Shown: piece by piece, positions 21,963 through 29,647 of the stretch
How positions within the stretch are numbered: the first letter of the stretch is position 1
How the letters are laid out: each line of letters starts with the position of its first letter
Assembly (NCBI GenBank): GCA_949737515.1
Contig: CATJCP010000179.1
Location: forward strand, 1-43,737
Reading direction: 5' to 3'
DNA: 43,737 nt
Source of the DNA: an uncultured Oscillospiraceae bacterium
Lineage (GTDB): Bacteria > Bacillota > Clostridia > Oscillospirales > Ruminococcaceae
Position numbers and translations under genes: made by a program
Notes under the pieces: model-generated
Told to the model about the DNA's origin: nothing
The model's database searches: none
What the model saw: the letters and a program-made list of their open reading frames with translations, nothing else

Positions 21963-22001
21963 GAAAAAGGGACGCAGCCGATTTTTTCCGGTGCGTCCCT
22001 T
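21963..22001 (-). terminator. Terminator between jag and mnmE
   Basis: On the minus strand, stem AAGGGACGCA/TGCGTCCCTT with a 15-nt loop, followed by TTTCT. A second dyad CTGTAAC/GTTACAG (22009-22033) overlaps the jag stop codon. Confidence 0.75.
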
Positions 22002-22027
22002 GCGCAGCCTGTAACCGGCCTTACGCG

Positions 22028-22885
22028 TTACAGCTCTATTTTAGAGTAAAGGGGTTTATCTTTATCCTCGTTGATATTTGCTCTCGCAGCTCCACTTTCT
22101 CCTGGCTTTTGGATGCTATCTTCCTGGTCCGGTAAAGGTTTGCTCTCCTCACTGGCTGTACTCTGGTTATCCTTCCAATACCCTCTTCTTTCCCCATATC
22201 TGGAATGCCTTCCTCCTTCGCCGCCGTCCCGAGATCTTCCCCGTCCGCCGGAGGGCCTTCTTGGATTTGTAGAGCTGATCACAATTCTGCGGTTCGGCTC
22301 GCCGCCGATGGAAGAGGAAGTCGCCCCCGGCACCTGCTGCACCGCAGCGTGGATGATTCTTCTCTCATAAGGGTTCATCGGCTCCAGGGTACTGGAACGC
22401 CCAGTCCGCACAGCGTTATTCGCCAGCTTTTTCGCCAGCTCCTCCAAAGTCTTTTCCCTTTTTTCCCGGTAATTTCCACTGTCCAGGGTAATACGGAAAT
22501 AATCCCCTTCCATTTTATTGGCCACCAGCCCCGAAAGGTACTGGAGGGCGTCCAGCGTTTCTCCTCGGCGGCCAATCACAACGCCCAATCCTTCCCCGCT
22601 CAGAGTCAAAAGCGCACCTTGTTCCTCATCCTTAACATCAATTTCCACATTAGAGAAACCCATGGCCGCCAGAACTTCTTTTAAGTACTCCACTGCCCTT
22701 GCTGATTTGCTGTATTCCTTGTATACCCGTACCTTAGCCATAGACGCACCGAATCCCAAAAACCCCTTTTTGGGCAGCTCCAACACCTCATACTGCACCT
22801 CGTCAGAGGAAAGGCCCAGCTTCCCGCATGCCGCTTCGATTGCCTGTTCTACCGTTTTTCCCGTCTCGATCTGTTCTCTCAACAA
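22028..22885 (-). CDS. jag: Jag/KhpB RNA-binding protein
   Basis: A cytosolic RNA-binding protein linked to YidC/SpoIIIJ and cell-shape control. It is about 285 residues. It has a Jag N-terminal domain (GKTVEQAIEAACGKLGL... GFLGFGASMAKVRVY), a type II KH domain with GLGVVIGRRGETLDALQYL, and an R3H domain with MNPYERRIIHAAVQ. A disordered, charged C-terminal tail of about 80 residues (RRPSGGRGRSRDGGEGGRH) is longer than usual. The start is probably TTG 22883-22885, 6 nt after GGAGGTG; an earlier TTG at 22900 would overlap that ribosome site. It directly follows yidC. Confidence 0.93.
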   Translation of the reverse strand: MLREQIETGKTVEQAIEAACGKLGLSSDEVQYEVLELPKKGFLGFGASMAKVRVYKEYSKSARAVEYLKEVLAAMGFSNVEIDVKDEEQGALLTLSGEGLGVVIGRRGETLDALQYLSGLVANKMEGDYFRITLDSGNYREKREKTLEELAKKLANNAVRTGRSSTLEPMNPYERRIIHAAVQQVPGATSSSIGGEPNRRIVISSTNPRRPSGGRGRSRDGGEGGRHSRYGERRGYWKDNQSTASEESKPLPDQEDSIQKPGESGAARANINEDKDKPLYSKIEL

Positions 22886-22960
22886 GGTAAACACCTCCAA
22901 TTTTGAACTTTTGGATTACTGTTAAAACGTCATTATCTTTTCAATGCTCAGGATGCCCTT

Positions 22961-24124
22961 CTACCTTAAATCGTCGTCTGTGACCTCCACATACTCCTCG
23001 CCGTATTTTTCCGCATCCCGTTTACGGGCCGCGGCCAGCTTCATCCTGTTGATCTCCTTTGCAGTCATAGCCTTCTTCATGGTTTCCTCGTCCGGGGCCT
23101 GAGGTTCTTCTATTTCGACATTCTTTTTCTTCTTCCCCTTGGAAGCCTGGGCTGCCGCCTCTACTTCCGCCTGATATTCCGCCATTTCCTGCCTTGCCTT
23201 TTTCCGATTTTCCAACCGTTCCTTTCGTTCCGCCTCTTCCAGCGCAGCCTGCTCTGCCCTGGCCTTTTCAGCCATTTCCTGGGGGTTGTACTTTTTGTTC
23301 ATATACATGCTTTGGAGATAAGAGAGCACATTGGAAATGACCCAGTACAGGCCAACACCTGCCGGTACCTGGAAGCAGAAAAACACGGAAAACAGCGGCA
23401 TAATATACATCATGCCTTTCATGGCGCCGCCGTTTTCTCCTGCGGCAGTCGTTTCAGATTGTTTCATCGACTGAATGGAAATCAAAAACGATGTAACTCC
23501 TGATAAAATGGGGATGAGCAGCAATGTATTGATAGCCATAGTGGGCACTGCTGTCAAGTCAATCCCCAAAAAGGACATGTTAAAATTGGATATTCTCTGT
23601 ATCTGATCCGGGGAGAGCAGGGAGCTAAATAGCTCCGGCTGGTTCTTAACTCCCTGAATAATGCTGATCTGCGGCATGGAAACATTTACAATAATGTTCT
23701 CCATACCCTTGGCAATCTCCAGCCCCTGCTCAATCACATCTTTAGAAAGGCGTATGATGTGGGTTAGAGGATTATATACAACATTGATCAATCCAAACAA
23801 AATGGGAAACTGGATCAGCAGAGGCAGACATCCGCTCATGGGATTGTATCCTTCCTCCTGGTACAGCTTCATCATTTCCTCATTCAGCTTTTCCTTATTA
23901 TTGGCATATTTCTTTTGAATGTTGTCCAGCTTAGGCTTGATCAAAGCCATTTTGACGCTGGACTTCTGCTGTTTGAGCATTAAAGGGAGCATAAGCAGCT
24001 TGGTCACAAAGGTAAAGAAGATAAGCGCCACGCCATAGTTCCTCAAAACCTGGTATCCAAGCCACATAACCCAGCCTAAGGGCCAGCCGATAATTTCCGC
24101 TATAAATCCCATACAATCATCCAT
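22961..24124 (-). CDS. yidC: Membrane protein insertase YidC
   Basis: A Sec-associated insertase for membrane proteins. At 387 residues it has the Gram-positive architecture without the large periplasmic domain. Membrane segments include GVALIFFTFVTKLLMLPLML, NPMSGCLPLLIQFPILFGLI and the closing VPAGVGLYWVISNVLSYLQS. The usual signal peptide with lipobox is missing; the N-terminus starts directly at the first membrane helix. A basic and acidic C-terminal tail of about 110 residues may contact ribosomes. The ATG at 24122-24124 is close to GGCGGA; ATG at 24112 is an alternative. It is in the rpmH-rnpA-yidD-yidC-jag run. Confidence 0.95.
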   Translation of the reverse strand: MDDCMGFIAEIIGWPLGWVMWLGYQVLRNYGVALIFFTFVTKLLMLPLMLKQQKSSVKMALIKPKLDNIQKKYANNKEKLNEEMMKLYQEEGYNPMSGCLPLLIQFPILFGLINVVYNPLTHIIRLSKDVIEQGLEIAKGMENIIVNVSMPQISIIQGVKNQPELFSSLLSPDQIQRISNFNMSFLGIDLTAVPTMAINTLLLIPILSGVTSFLISIQSMKQSETTAAGENGGAMKGMMYIMPLFSVFFCFQVPAGVGLYWVISNVLSYLQSMYMNKKYNPQEMAEKARAEQAALEEAERKERLENRKKARQEMAEYQAEVEAAAQASKGKKKKNVEIEEPQAPDEETMKKAMTAKEINRMKLAAARKRDAEKYGEEYVEVTDDDLR

Positions 24125-24440
24125 TCCGCCGCTTTACGGCCCGATTCTCGTTATTCCTTCTGTTTTTTCTAATATCTCAATTTTCGATACATGCCGGAAA
24201 AACTTTTTATCAAAACGCGCTCCCCCTGGGACCACTCTCCCAACTGAGGAACGCTTCCTTCCAATCCGGCTTTCCATTTTTTATGCAAACAGAAATCAGC
24301 ATCCAGCAACCAACATCTGCGAATTTCTGTTTTTCAATGCATATTCATCCCTCTGCTCTTCTCCTAAAAAAAGGGTTTCTCAAACACAAATATTTTAATG
24401 ACAGAGCAGCAATTTTCTAGGGGGATTATGATCTGTCTGA
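24125..24440. other. 316-bp spacer between yidD and yidC
   Basis: No gene is supported. One loose inverted repeat, AAACAGAAAT with ATTTCTGTTT (about 24288-24335), spans a 30-nt loop and ends in a T run on the plus strand. AT-rich stretches upstream of yidC could hold its promoter, but I cannot pick one. Confidence 0.4.
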
Positions 24441-24710
24441 TTATTCCTCGTTCGACTTCGTCTTTCTTTTGGACAGATATGGAAACGCACTCCTCCAGTC
24501 CTCCGGCACGCGATCTATTCCGCCCCGGTTCCACGGATTGCAGCGCAGCACCCGCCAAATTGCCAGGATACCGCCTTTTCCCGCCCCATGCCGTTTCACC
24601 GCCTCTGCCGCATACTGCGAACAGCTGGGATAGAACCGGCAACAAGGCGGCTTGAGCGGGGATATCCATCTTTGATATCCCTTTATCAGCTGCAGCAGAA
24701 GCTTTTTCAT
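24441..24710 (-). CDS. yidD: Membrane protein insertion efficiency factor YidD
   Basis: A small membrane-associated protein that aids YidC. The 89 residues show the family core [37 protein letters not shown] and [18 protein letters not shown], with three conserved Cys in the first part. Its ATG overlaps the rnpA stop as ATGA, so translation is coupled. The gap to yidC is unusually long (316 bp) for this operon. Confidence 0.95.
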   Translation of the reverse strand: MKKLLLQLIKGYQRWISPLKPPCCRFYPSCSQYAAEAVKRHGAGKGGILAIWRVLRCNPWNRGGIDRVPEDWRSAFPYLSKRKTKSNEE

Positions 24711-25102
24711 TCTTTCTGCTTCTCAGCAGGCGGAACCGCTTCCCTCTGCTTTTCCCTTCCGCCCTTCCCGCCCCCCGCGGTCAAGGCCCTGACCTGATGC
24801 TCCATTACCTTCTTTACTTCATCCATCTTAACCTTTGATGTTCGGCTGCGCGCGACAAATATAAAGTCCCAGCCCGCCATTTCCGGCAATCTCTTTTCTA
24901 ACTCCCAAAACGCTGCACGGATCACCCGTTTCGCCCGATTGCGCTCTACTGCTCCTCCAGTCTTCTTGCTGGCAGATATACCATACCGCGTCCGGCCTTC
25001 CCGATTTTTCTGGACATATGTCACCAGTATGGGGTGTACCTGATATTTTCCTCTGCTGTACAAACGCCGGAATATCCGGTTTTCCTTAATGACTTCCAGC
25101 AT
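24707..25102 (-). CDS. rnpA: Ribonuclease P protein component
   Basis: The basic protein subunit of RNase P, which matures tRNA 5' ends with the rnpB RNA. The 131-residue frame has [34 protein letters not shown] and RVIRAAF, the RNR-type signature. I start at ATG 25100-25102, 7 nt after GAGGG; a 14-codon longer frame lacks family similarity. The C-terminal tail ([22 protein letters not shown]) is an extra low-complexity extension. Confidence 0.95.
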   Translation of the reverse strand: MLEVIKENRIFRRLYSRGKYQVHPILVTYVQKNREGRTRYGISASKKTGGAVERNRAKRVIRAAFWELEKRLPEMAGWDFIFVARSRTSKVKMDEVKKVMEHQVRALTAGGGKGGREKQREAVPPAEKQKE

Positions 25103-25280
25103 CCGACGTCCCTCATCCCCTTTCCGGTTCAGCCTATTCTGCACGGATAGAACAAGTGAATATGCCTTTCAGCTTACATAAGATTTGATTTCTGCCCCGC
25201 CAAAGTCATATTCACTCGTTTTCCCGGCACAGTTCCCGGTCATACTGCAGTATAACCGGTTAATGTTCTCTTACCGAATC

Positions 25281-25415
25281 CTAGTGGGACAGACGTACAC
25301 GGCCCTTTGCACGGCGGCGTGCCAGTACTTTCCGCCCGTTTTTGGTAGACATCCTCTTGCGGAATCCATGTTCCTTTTTGCGCTGTATCTTCTTGGGCTG
25401 ATATGTTCTGATCAT
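25281..25415 (-). CDS. rpmH: Ribosomal protein bL34
   Basis: A 44-residue basic protein of the large ribosomal subunit. [20 protein letters not shown] and [19 protein letters not shown] match bL34 over its entire length. The ATG (25413-25415) has GGGAGG 7 nt upstream; a longer in-frame extension is not part of the gene. It is the first leftward gene from the origin, with its own promoter (25526-25554). Confidence 0.98.
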   Translation of the reverse strand: MIRTYQPKKIQRKKEHGFRKRMSTKNGRKVLARRRAKGRVRLSH

Positions 25416-25525
25416 TTCTTTTCCTCCCTTCCTATATCTTGGCGACAATAGTTCACCGGGATTTCCCGTTGGGAAATGCGGCTTTCTAAAAGCTTTTTGA
25501 GATAACCTCGCCGCATACAACACCT

Positions 25526-25554
25526 ATTTTACCCGATTTCCCTTTGTTTTGCAA
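25526..25554 (-). promoter_or_regulatory. Promoter of rpmH
   Basis: On the minus strand: TTGCAA (25549-25554), 17 bp, TAAAAT (25526-25531). Confidence 0.7.
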
Positions 25555-25711
25555 TCTTTTCTTAAAAAAAACCGGAAATTTTAAAGCGCGCAGCCGGTTT
25601 TACGCCCAGATAAAGGTATATTTCACCCTGGGAGTGCAGGATCTCTCTGTCTAAAAAGGGAGCCTCCATGTATTTTTTCTGTTTTTTGTTCCTTTTTGGC
25701 AGTTGAAAACC

Positions 25712-25740
25712 TTGCAATCCCTTGTCGGCTATGATAAAAT
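25712..25740 (+). promoter_or_regulatory. Promoter of dnaA
   Basis: TTGCAA (25712-25717), 17 bp, TAAAAT (25735-25740). It is flanked by two GTTGAAAAC copies, which could allow autoregulation. Confidence 0.65.
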
Positions 25741-25855
25741 ATGTATTGTCACAACTGAGTTGAAAACCTGTTAATTCACGTGGATTGAACGTTGATTCCA
25801 CCATTTCCACCAAGTTTTCAACACGTTGATAAACAAAGAACCGGAGGAAGCGTGT

Positions 25856-27244
25856 ATGGAGTCCCTTGACGAGATTTTCAACAAAGTCTGTGAATACTGC
25901 ATTGAGAATAAACTCATAACCCAGGTGGCTTATGCAACTTGGCTGAATAAGGTTGTCCTCCAAAGTATGGAAGACAACTACTCTACAGCGATCCTAATTG
26001 TAAAATCAGAATTCATCAAGGACTTAATTGAGCAGAAGCTGAAGGACAAGCTTGCCATCGGCTTTGAGAACACCTTGGGTTTTTCGGTGGACATCCAGAT
26101 CTACACCGAAGCCCAGACAGGGAGAATGCGTCCCGGACACGATGAAAAGGTACTAAGCGCAAAAGGTGGACTTCCCAAGGATATGGCAGCCGCAGAAATT
26201 GAGACCGCAACGATCCCGGATACAGACGGGGAATATGAATACACCTTTTCAACTTTTATCGTCGGACCTTCCAACAAATTTGCCCATGCCGCATCAATGG
26301 CGGTAGCTTCCAACCCGGCAAAGGCCTACAATCCCCTGTTCATTTATGGAGGCTCCGGACTGGGCAAGACCCATCTTCTGCTGGCCATTGGCAATGAAAT
26401 CGAACAGCGCCAGCCGGGTACCAATGTGGTCTATGCCAAAAGCGAGGACTTTACCAACGAACTGATCGATTCCATCGCCAAGGAATCCACAAAGGAATTT
26501 CACGACAAATACCGCATGGCAGACGTGCTGCTGATGGACGATATTCAGTTTATCGGCGGCAAGGAAAGCACTCAGGAGGAATTTTTCCATACCTTTAACA
26601 CCCTGTATCAGGCTGGGAAACAGATTGTGCTCACATCTGACCGGCCGCCAAAGGAAATCAAAACCCTGGAAGAACGCCTGCGCACCAGGTTTGAATGGGG
26701 TCTGTTGGCAGATATCCAGCCTCCGGACTTTGAAACAAGGGTAGCTATCATTCGCAGGAAGGCGGAACTGCTGGATCTGAACATGCCCGACGAGGTGGCA
26801 GATTACATTGCAAACAGGCTGAAAAACAACATCCGTCAGCTGGAAGGAACCGTAAAAAAGCTGAAGGCCTTCCAAGCAGTGATGAGTACTCCTGTGACCA
26901 TTATGGCTGCGCAGAATGCCATCCGGGACATCCTCAACGACAATCAGCCTGTTCCCGTTACAGTGGAGCGGATCATCGCTGAAGTGGCCCGAACCTGCTC
27001 TGTAACGCCTCAGGACATCCGGTCTACCAAGCGCGCAGCTCAAATATCCTCCGCACGGCAATCAGCCGTCTACATTGTTCGGGATATCACCCAAATGCCT
27101 ATGGCTGCTATCGGGTTGGAATTTGGAGGAAGGGATCACTCCACTATCGTCTACGCTATACAGCAGGTAGAGGCCAAAATGCAGAGTAACCCCAAATACC
27201 GGGCCATGATTGAGGATATCATAAAGAACATCCGAGATAGTTAA
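25856..27244 (+). CDS. dnaA: Chromosomal replication initiator DnaA
   Basis: An AAA+ initiator that binds DnaA boxes and melts the origin. In 462 residues it has domain I (1-85), a short linker (about 85-115), the AAA+ core with Walker A GGSGLGKTH and Walker B LLMDDIQF, an Arg-finger region near ERLRTRFEWGL, and domain IV with GRDHSTIVYA, the box-binding signature. I choose ATG 25856-25858 because GGAGG lies 8-9 nt upstream; an in-frame extension of 10 codons has no ribosome site. It ends in a strong terminator, so dnaN is driven by its own promoter here. Confidence 0.98.
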   Translation: MESLDEIFNKVCEYCIENKLITQVAYATWLNKVVLQSMEDNYSTAILIVKSEFIKDLIEQKLKDKLAIGFENTLGFSVDIQIYTEAQTGRMRPGHDEKVLSAKGGLPKDMAAAEIETATIPDTDGEYEYTFSTFIVGPSNKFAHAASMAVASNPAKAYNPLFIYGGSGLGKTHLLLAIGNEIEQRQPGTNVVYAKSEDFTNELIDSIAKESTKEFHDKYRMADVLLMDDIQFIGGKESTQEEFFHTFNTLYQAGKQIVLTSDRPPKEIKTLEERLRTRFEWGLLADIQPPDFETRVAIIRRKAELLDLNMPDEVADYIANRLKNNIRQLEGTVKKLKAFQAVMSTPVTIMAAQNAIRDILNDNQPVPVTVERIIAEVARTCSVTPQDIRSTKRAAQISSARQSAVYIVRDITQMPMAAIGLEFGGRDHSTIVYAIQQVEAKMQSNPKYRAMIEDIIKNIRDS

Positions 27245-27255
27245 TCCCCTGACAT

Positions 27256-27288
27256 AAAGAGGAAGAGCCCCTGCCCTTCCTCTTTTTT
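27256..27288 (+). terminator. Terminator of dnaA
   Basis: AAGAGGAAG pairs with CTTCCTCTT around a 10-nt loop, then a T run. Confidence 0.85.
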
Positions 27289-27697
27289 CATCTTTCATCA
27301 AATCCAATAATGCAGAGACATCCTGGTTGATTGATCCATAAATCGTCTATGATTTATTTTTGTGGATTATTCTGTTGTGAAAACAGGGGATAATCTTTTT
27401 AAACGCTCCTCAGTCTTCCACAACATCTAAGATGATTCTTCATTGTGCAAAACATATCATTTGTTTTCCACTCCACAATCTCAACACATGAATTTTACAG
27501 CTTGGATCTCAAGCCTGTCTCTCAACCAGTTTTTAAACTTTTTGCGAACATCCAACACTCCATTCAGGTGAAAATCAAATAGAGAATCTTCAGTCTCCAC
27601 AACGCCAACAAATTATCAAATTTCCCTTCATAAAAAAATTTTCTCTTTTTCTGTGGATCTATCAGGCTTTTCCGGTGTTTTAACAAATCAACAGCCC

Positions 27698-27712
27698 CTA
27701 TTACTATTACTA
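27698..27712. promoter_or_regulatory. DnaA-trio element
   Basis: Five consecutive trios CTA, TTA, CTA, TTA, CTA on the plus strand read 3'-GAT/AAT on the other strand, the form DnaA loads on during strand opening. They sit directly after the CCCC block and before AT-rich DNA. Confidence 0.75.
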
Positions 27713-27830
27713 AAATAAAATTCTGTTCTTTCTATCCTAATATATAATCAAACTTTTTATTAGAGTCTTGCCTTAGGATGCAAGAATTTATGCAGGGCAA
27801 ATAAGCAGTTTGTATGTATATACATTCCTG

Positions 27831-27848
27831 ATTTGAGAATTCTCAAAT
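27831..27848. promoter_or_regulatory. 18-bp perfect palindrome before dnaN
   Basis: ATTTGAGAATTCTCAAAT is a perfect dyad, 48 bp upstream of the dnaN -35. It is a candidate binding site for an unknown regulator of origin or dnaN activity. Confidence 0.5.
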
Positions 27849-27895
27849 TGTTTTCTGAAATTCTGAAATTCACGCCCTATGTCAGAATCTATTTT

Positions 27896-27924
27896 TTGAC
27901 GTTTTATGAAAAATATGCTATAAT
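27896..27924 (+). promoter_or_regulatory. Promoter of dnaN
   Basis: TTGACG (27896-27901), 17 bp, TATAAT (27919-27924) with extended TGC: a strong sigma-A promoter. Confidence 0.85.
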
Positions 27925-27951
27925 GATATAATCAAAAGAGGTGAACAAATA

Positions 27952-29055
27952 GTGAAAGTAATCTGTAAAAAAGATATCCTTGTACAGGCGGTGGCCAATG
28001 TATCTAGGGCAGTCAGCAGCAAATCCACGATCCCTGCATTAGAGGGAATCCTGCTTCAAACAACGGCAAATGGTTTGTATATCGCAGGATATGACCTTAA
28101 CCTAGGGATCACCACTGAAATAGAGGCCCGGGTAGAGGAACCTGGAGGTGCAGTGCTGTCTGCCAAATTCTTTTCTGACGTGACCCGCCGGATGCCTACA
28201 GACGAAATTGTCATTACCTGCGATGAGAAGCAGCTTACCCAAATTTCCAGCGGTTCTTCCCATTTCACAGTACTTGCCATGAGCGCGGCAGACTATCCGG
28301 AACTCCCCTCCATTCCCAAGGAGCAGATGCTCACTTTGAATAAGGAATTGCTGCGAAATATGATTGATCAAACCATATTTGCCGTGGCCACAGGGGACGC
28401 AAAGCCAGTACACACCGGTTCTCTCTTCGACATTGTTTCAGGGACCCTCACAGTGGTATCTGTTGACGGATACCGCCTGGCTCTGCGCAGAGAAAAGATA
28501 CAGGCAGATCAGGATTTCCGCTTTATCGTTCCCGGGAAGACCCTGACAGAGGTCTCTCGTTTGATTGGCTCTGGCGAAGGAGATGCCACTGTACGGCTGG
28601 CTCAAAGGCATATCGTCTTTGAGGTCAACGGATACTATGTGATCTCCCGCCTGTTGGAAGGGGATTTTCTGGACTACAATGCATCAATCCCCAAATCCCA
28701 CAACCTGGAGGTGGCGGTAGGTGTCCGTCCGTTGGTAGAGAGCATTGAACGTGCGGCGCTGCTGATCTCCGAGAGAATGAAGAGCCCATTGCGGGTGAAA
28801 ATTGACAACAATGTGATCGCTGTCTCCTGCGAAACCTCCATGGGCAAGGTCTATGATGAAGTGGACTGCTCCTCCGAAGGGACAGGCGTTCAGATGGGAT
28901 TTAACCACAGATACCTATTGGATGCGCTGCGCAACAGCGGCTGTGATGAGATCAAAATTCAGATCGGGGGACCGCTTTTGCCGATCAAAGTAGTGCCAAA
29001 AGAGGGAGACGAATTTTTGTTTCTAGTCCTGCCAGTGCGCATCCGCAATGAGTAA
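27952..29055 (+). CDS. dnaN: DNA polymerase III beta sliding clamp
   Basis: The ring-shaped dimer that tethers polymerase to DNA. At 367 residues it has the three repeated clamp domains: MKVICKKDILVQAVANVSRA at the start, DGYRLALRREKI in the middle, and the C-terminal FLVLPVRI, close to the usual hydrophobic end. The start is GTG (27952-27954) after AAGAGGTG at 8 nt. It has its own strong promoter and is separated from dnaA by oriC. A 361-bp gap follows before yaaA. Confidence 0.98.
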   Translation: MKVICKKDILVQAVANVSRAVSSKSTIPALEGILLQTTANGLYIAGYDLNLGITTEIEARVEEPGGAVLSAKFFSDVTRRMPTDEIVITCDEKQLTQISSGSSHFTVLAMSAADYPELPSIPKEQMLTLNKELLRNMIDQTIFAVATGDAKPVHTGSLFDIVSGTLTVVSVDGYRLALRREKIQADQDFRFIVPGKTLTEVSRLIGSGEGDATVRLAQRHIVFEVNGYYVISRLLEGDFLDYNASIPKSHNLEVAVGVRPLVESIERAALLISERMKSPLRVKIDNNVIAVSCETSMGKVYDEVDCSSEGTGVQMGFNHRYLLDALRNSGCDEIKIQIGGPLLPIKVVPKEGDEFLFLVLPVRIRNE

Positions 29056-29416
29056 CAAATACTGGATATCGGAAGAGGCAAGCGGCCAACAGAGCAGGGA
29101 TCAAAGCTGTATTGATGCCGTCCAAGGGCTGGTCTGGGACAGTGGCTTCCGGCCGCCTTTGGATTGTCGGCTGTAACTTGATTCAGCGCTTTTTTCTGTT
29201 TAAACAGGCAGATGGTTGGGGGCGGGACTACTGCTTTTCCCCTCCCCCTTTTATCCCCTTATTGGGGATACCTTCTTCCCTCCAGCCTCTCTGGTTCTTT
29301 GGGACCGGACGAGGCGCAGTAGTCCTGCCCCAAGCTATCCGCCTGGTTTTACGGTGTCCTGGCGCTTTGCGTTAAAAAGGCCAAAGTAAGCTCCCTTTTA
29401 CAACGGAGGTGTTTTT
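29056..29416 (+). other. 361-bp spacer dnaN-yaaA with a structured element
   Basis: It holds a promoter-like pair TTGATT (29178-29183)/17 bp/TAAACA (29201-29206) and the structured RNA candidate at 29213-29335. A looser A/T-rich repeat before yaaA (about 29340-29385) may be an expression platform or a weak terminator. No protein gene is supported. Confidence 0.5.
29213..29335 (+). ncRNA. Candidate structured RNA with C-rich loops
   Basis: The outer stem of 16 bp (one G-U) pairs 29219-29234 with 29316-29331; the shared core is GGACTACTGC and GCAGTAGTCC. Inside are two hairpins: TATCCCC/GGGGATA (29252-29270) and CCTC..CTGGTTC with GGGACCGG..GAGG (29286-29314). Between them lie unpaired pyrimidine runs with CCTCC and TCCC motifs, complementary to ribosome-binding sites. 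The predicted transcription start is at the base of the outer stem. I do not recognise it as 6S, SRP or tmRNA. It could be a trans-acting RNA or a leader of yaaA-recF. Confidence 0.5.
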
Positions 29417-29647
29417 ATGCCTGATAAAATTCCCATTACGACCGAATATATTAAACTGGATCAGTTCCTCAAATTTTCCGGAATTGTCCCAACTGGAGGG
29501 GAAGCTAAGGAACGAATTCTCTCCGGGGAGATTACCGTCAACGGAGTTCCCTGCCAAATGCGTGGAAAAAAGCTGCGTCCCGGGGATGTAGTCCAGATAG
29601 AAGGAAAGGCTTACGAGGTGGCGATGGGTGGAAATCAGCCGGATTGA
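29417..29647 (+). CDS. yaaA: S4-domain RNA-binding protein YaaA (RlbA)
   Basis: A 76-residue S4-fold RNA-binding protein, conserved between dnaN and recF in Firmicutes and linked to ribosome assembly. It shows IKLDQFLKFSGIVPTGGEAK, ILSGEITVNG and KLRPGDVVQIEG, the full S4 motif. CGGAGGTG precedes the ATG. The last 20 bp overlap recF, so the two are coupled. Confidence 0.95.
   Translation: MPDKIPITTEYIKLDQFLKFSGIVPTGGEAKERILSGEITVNGVPCQMRGKKLRPGDVVQIEGKAYEVAMGGNQPD

Larger units (their letters stand above)
25416..25855. other. Origin spacer I (rpmH-dnaA)
   Basis: This divergent 440-bp region is the first half of the bipartite origin layout. It holds the rpmH and dnaA promoters, a dyad AAAACCGG/CCGGTTTT (25568-25601), and three copies of the 9-mer GTTGAAAAC (25702-25710 and 25759-25767, then reversed at 25814-25822) about 55 bp apart. 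I see no perfect TTATCCACA box. Confidence 0.6.
27245..27951. other. oriC: Replication origin oriC (dnaA-dnaN spacer)
   Basis: A 707-bp AT-rich region. DnaA-box-like sites, each about one mismatch from TTWTNCACA, lie at 27361-27369 (TGTGGATTA), 27376-27384 (TGTGAAAAC), 27414-27422 (TCTTCCACA), 27464-27472 (TTTTCCACT) and 27652-27660 (TGTGGATCT, weaker). Then come a GC block CCCC (27695-27698) and five DnaA-trios, CTA-TTA-CTA-TTA-CTA (27698-27712), leading into a highly AT-rich stretch to about 27770, the likely unwinding element. This box/GC/trio order matches the Bacillus subtilis unwinding region. The flip of gene direction supports it. Confidence 0.88.

Noticed and set aside
29213-29335. 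6S RNA, SRP RNA or tmRNA in the dnaN-yaaA spacer
   Set aside because: Too short for Firmicutes 6S and tmRNA, and the SRP helix 8 consensus (GGAAGG loop context) is absent.
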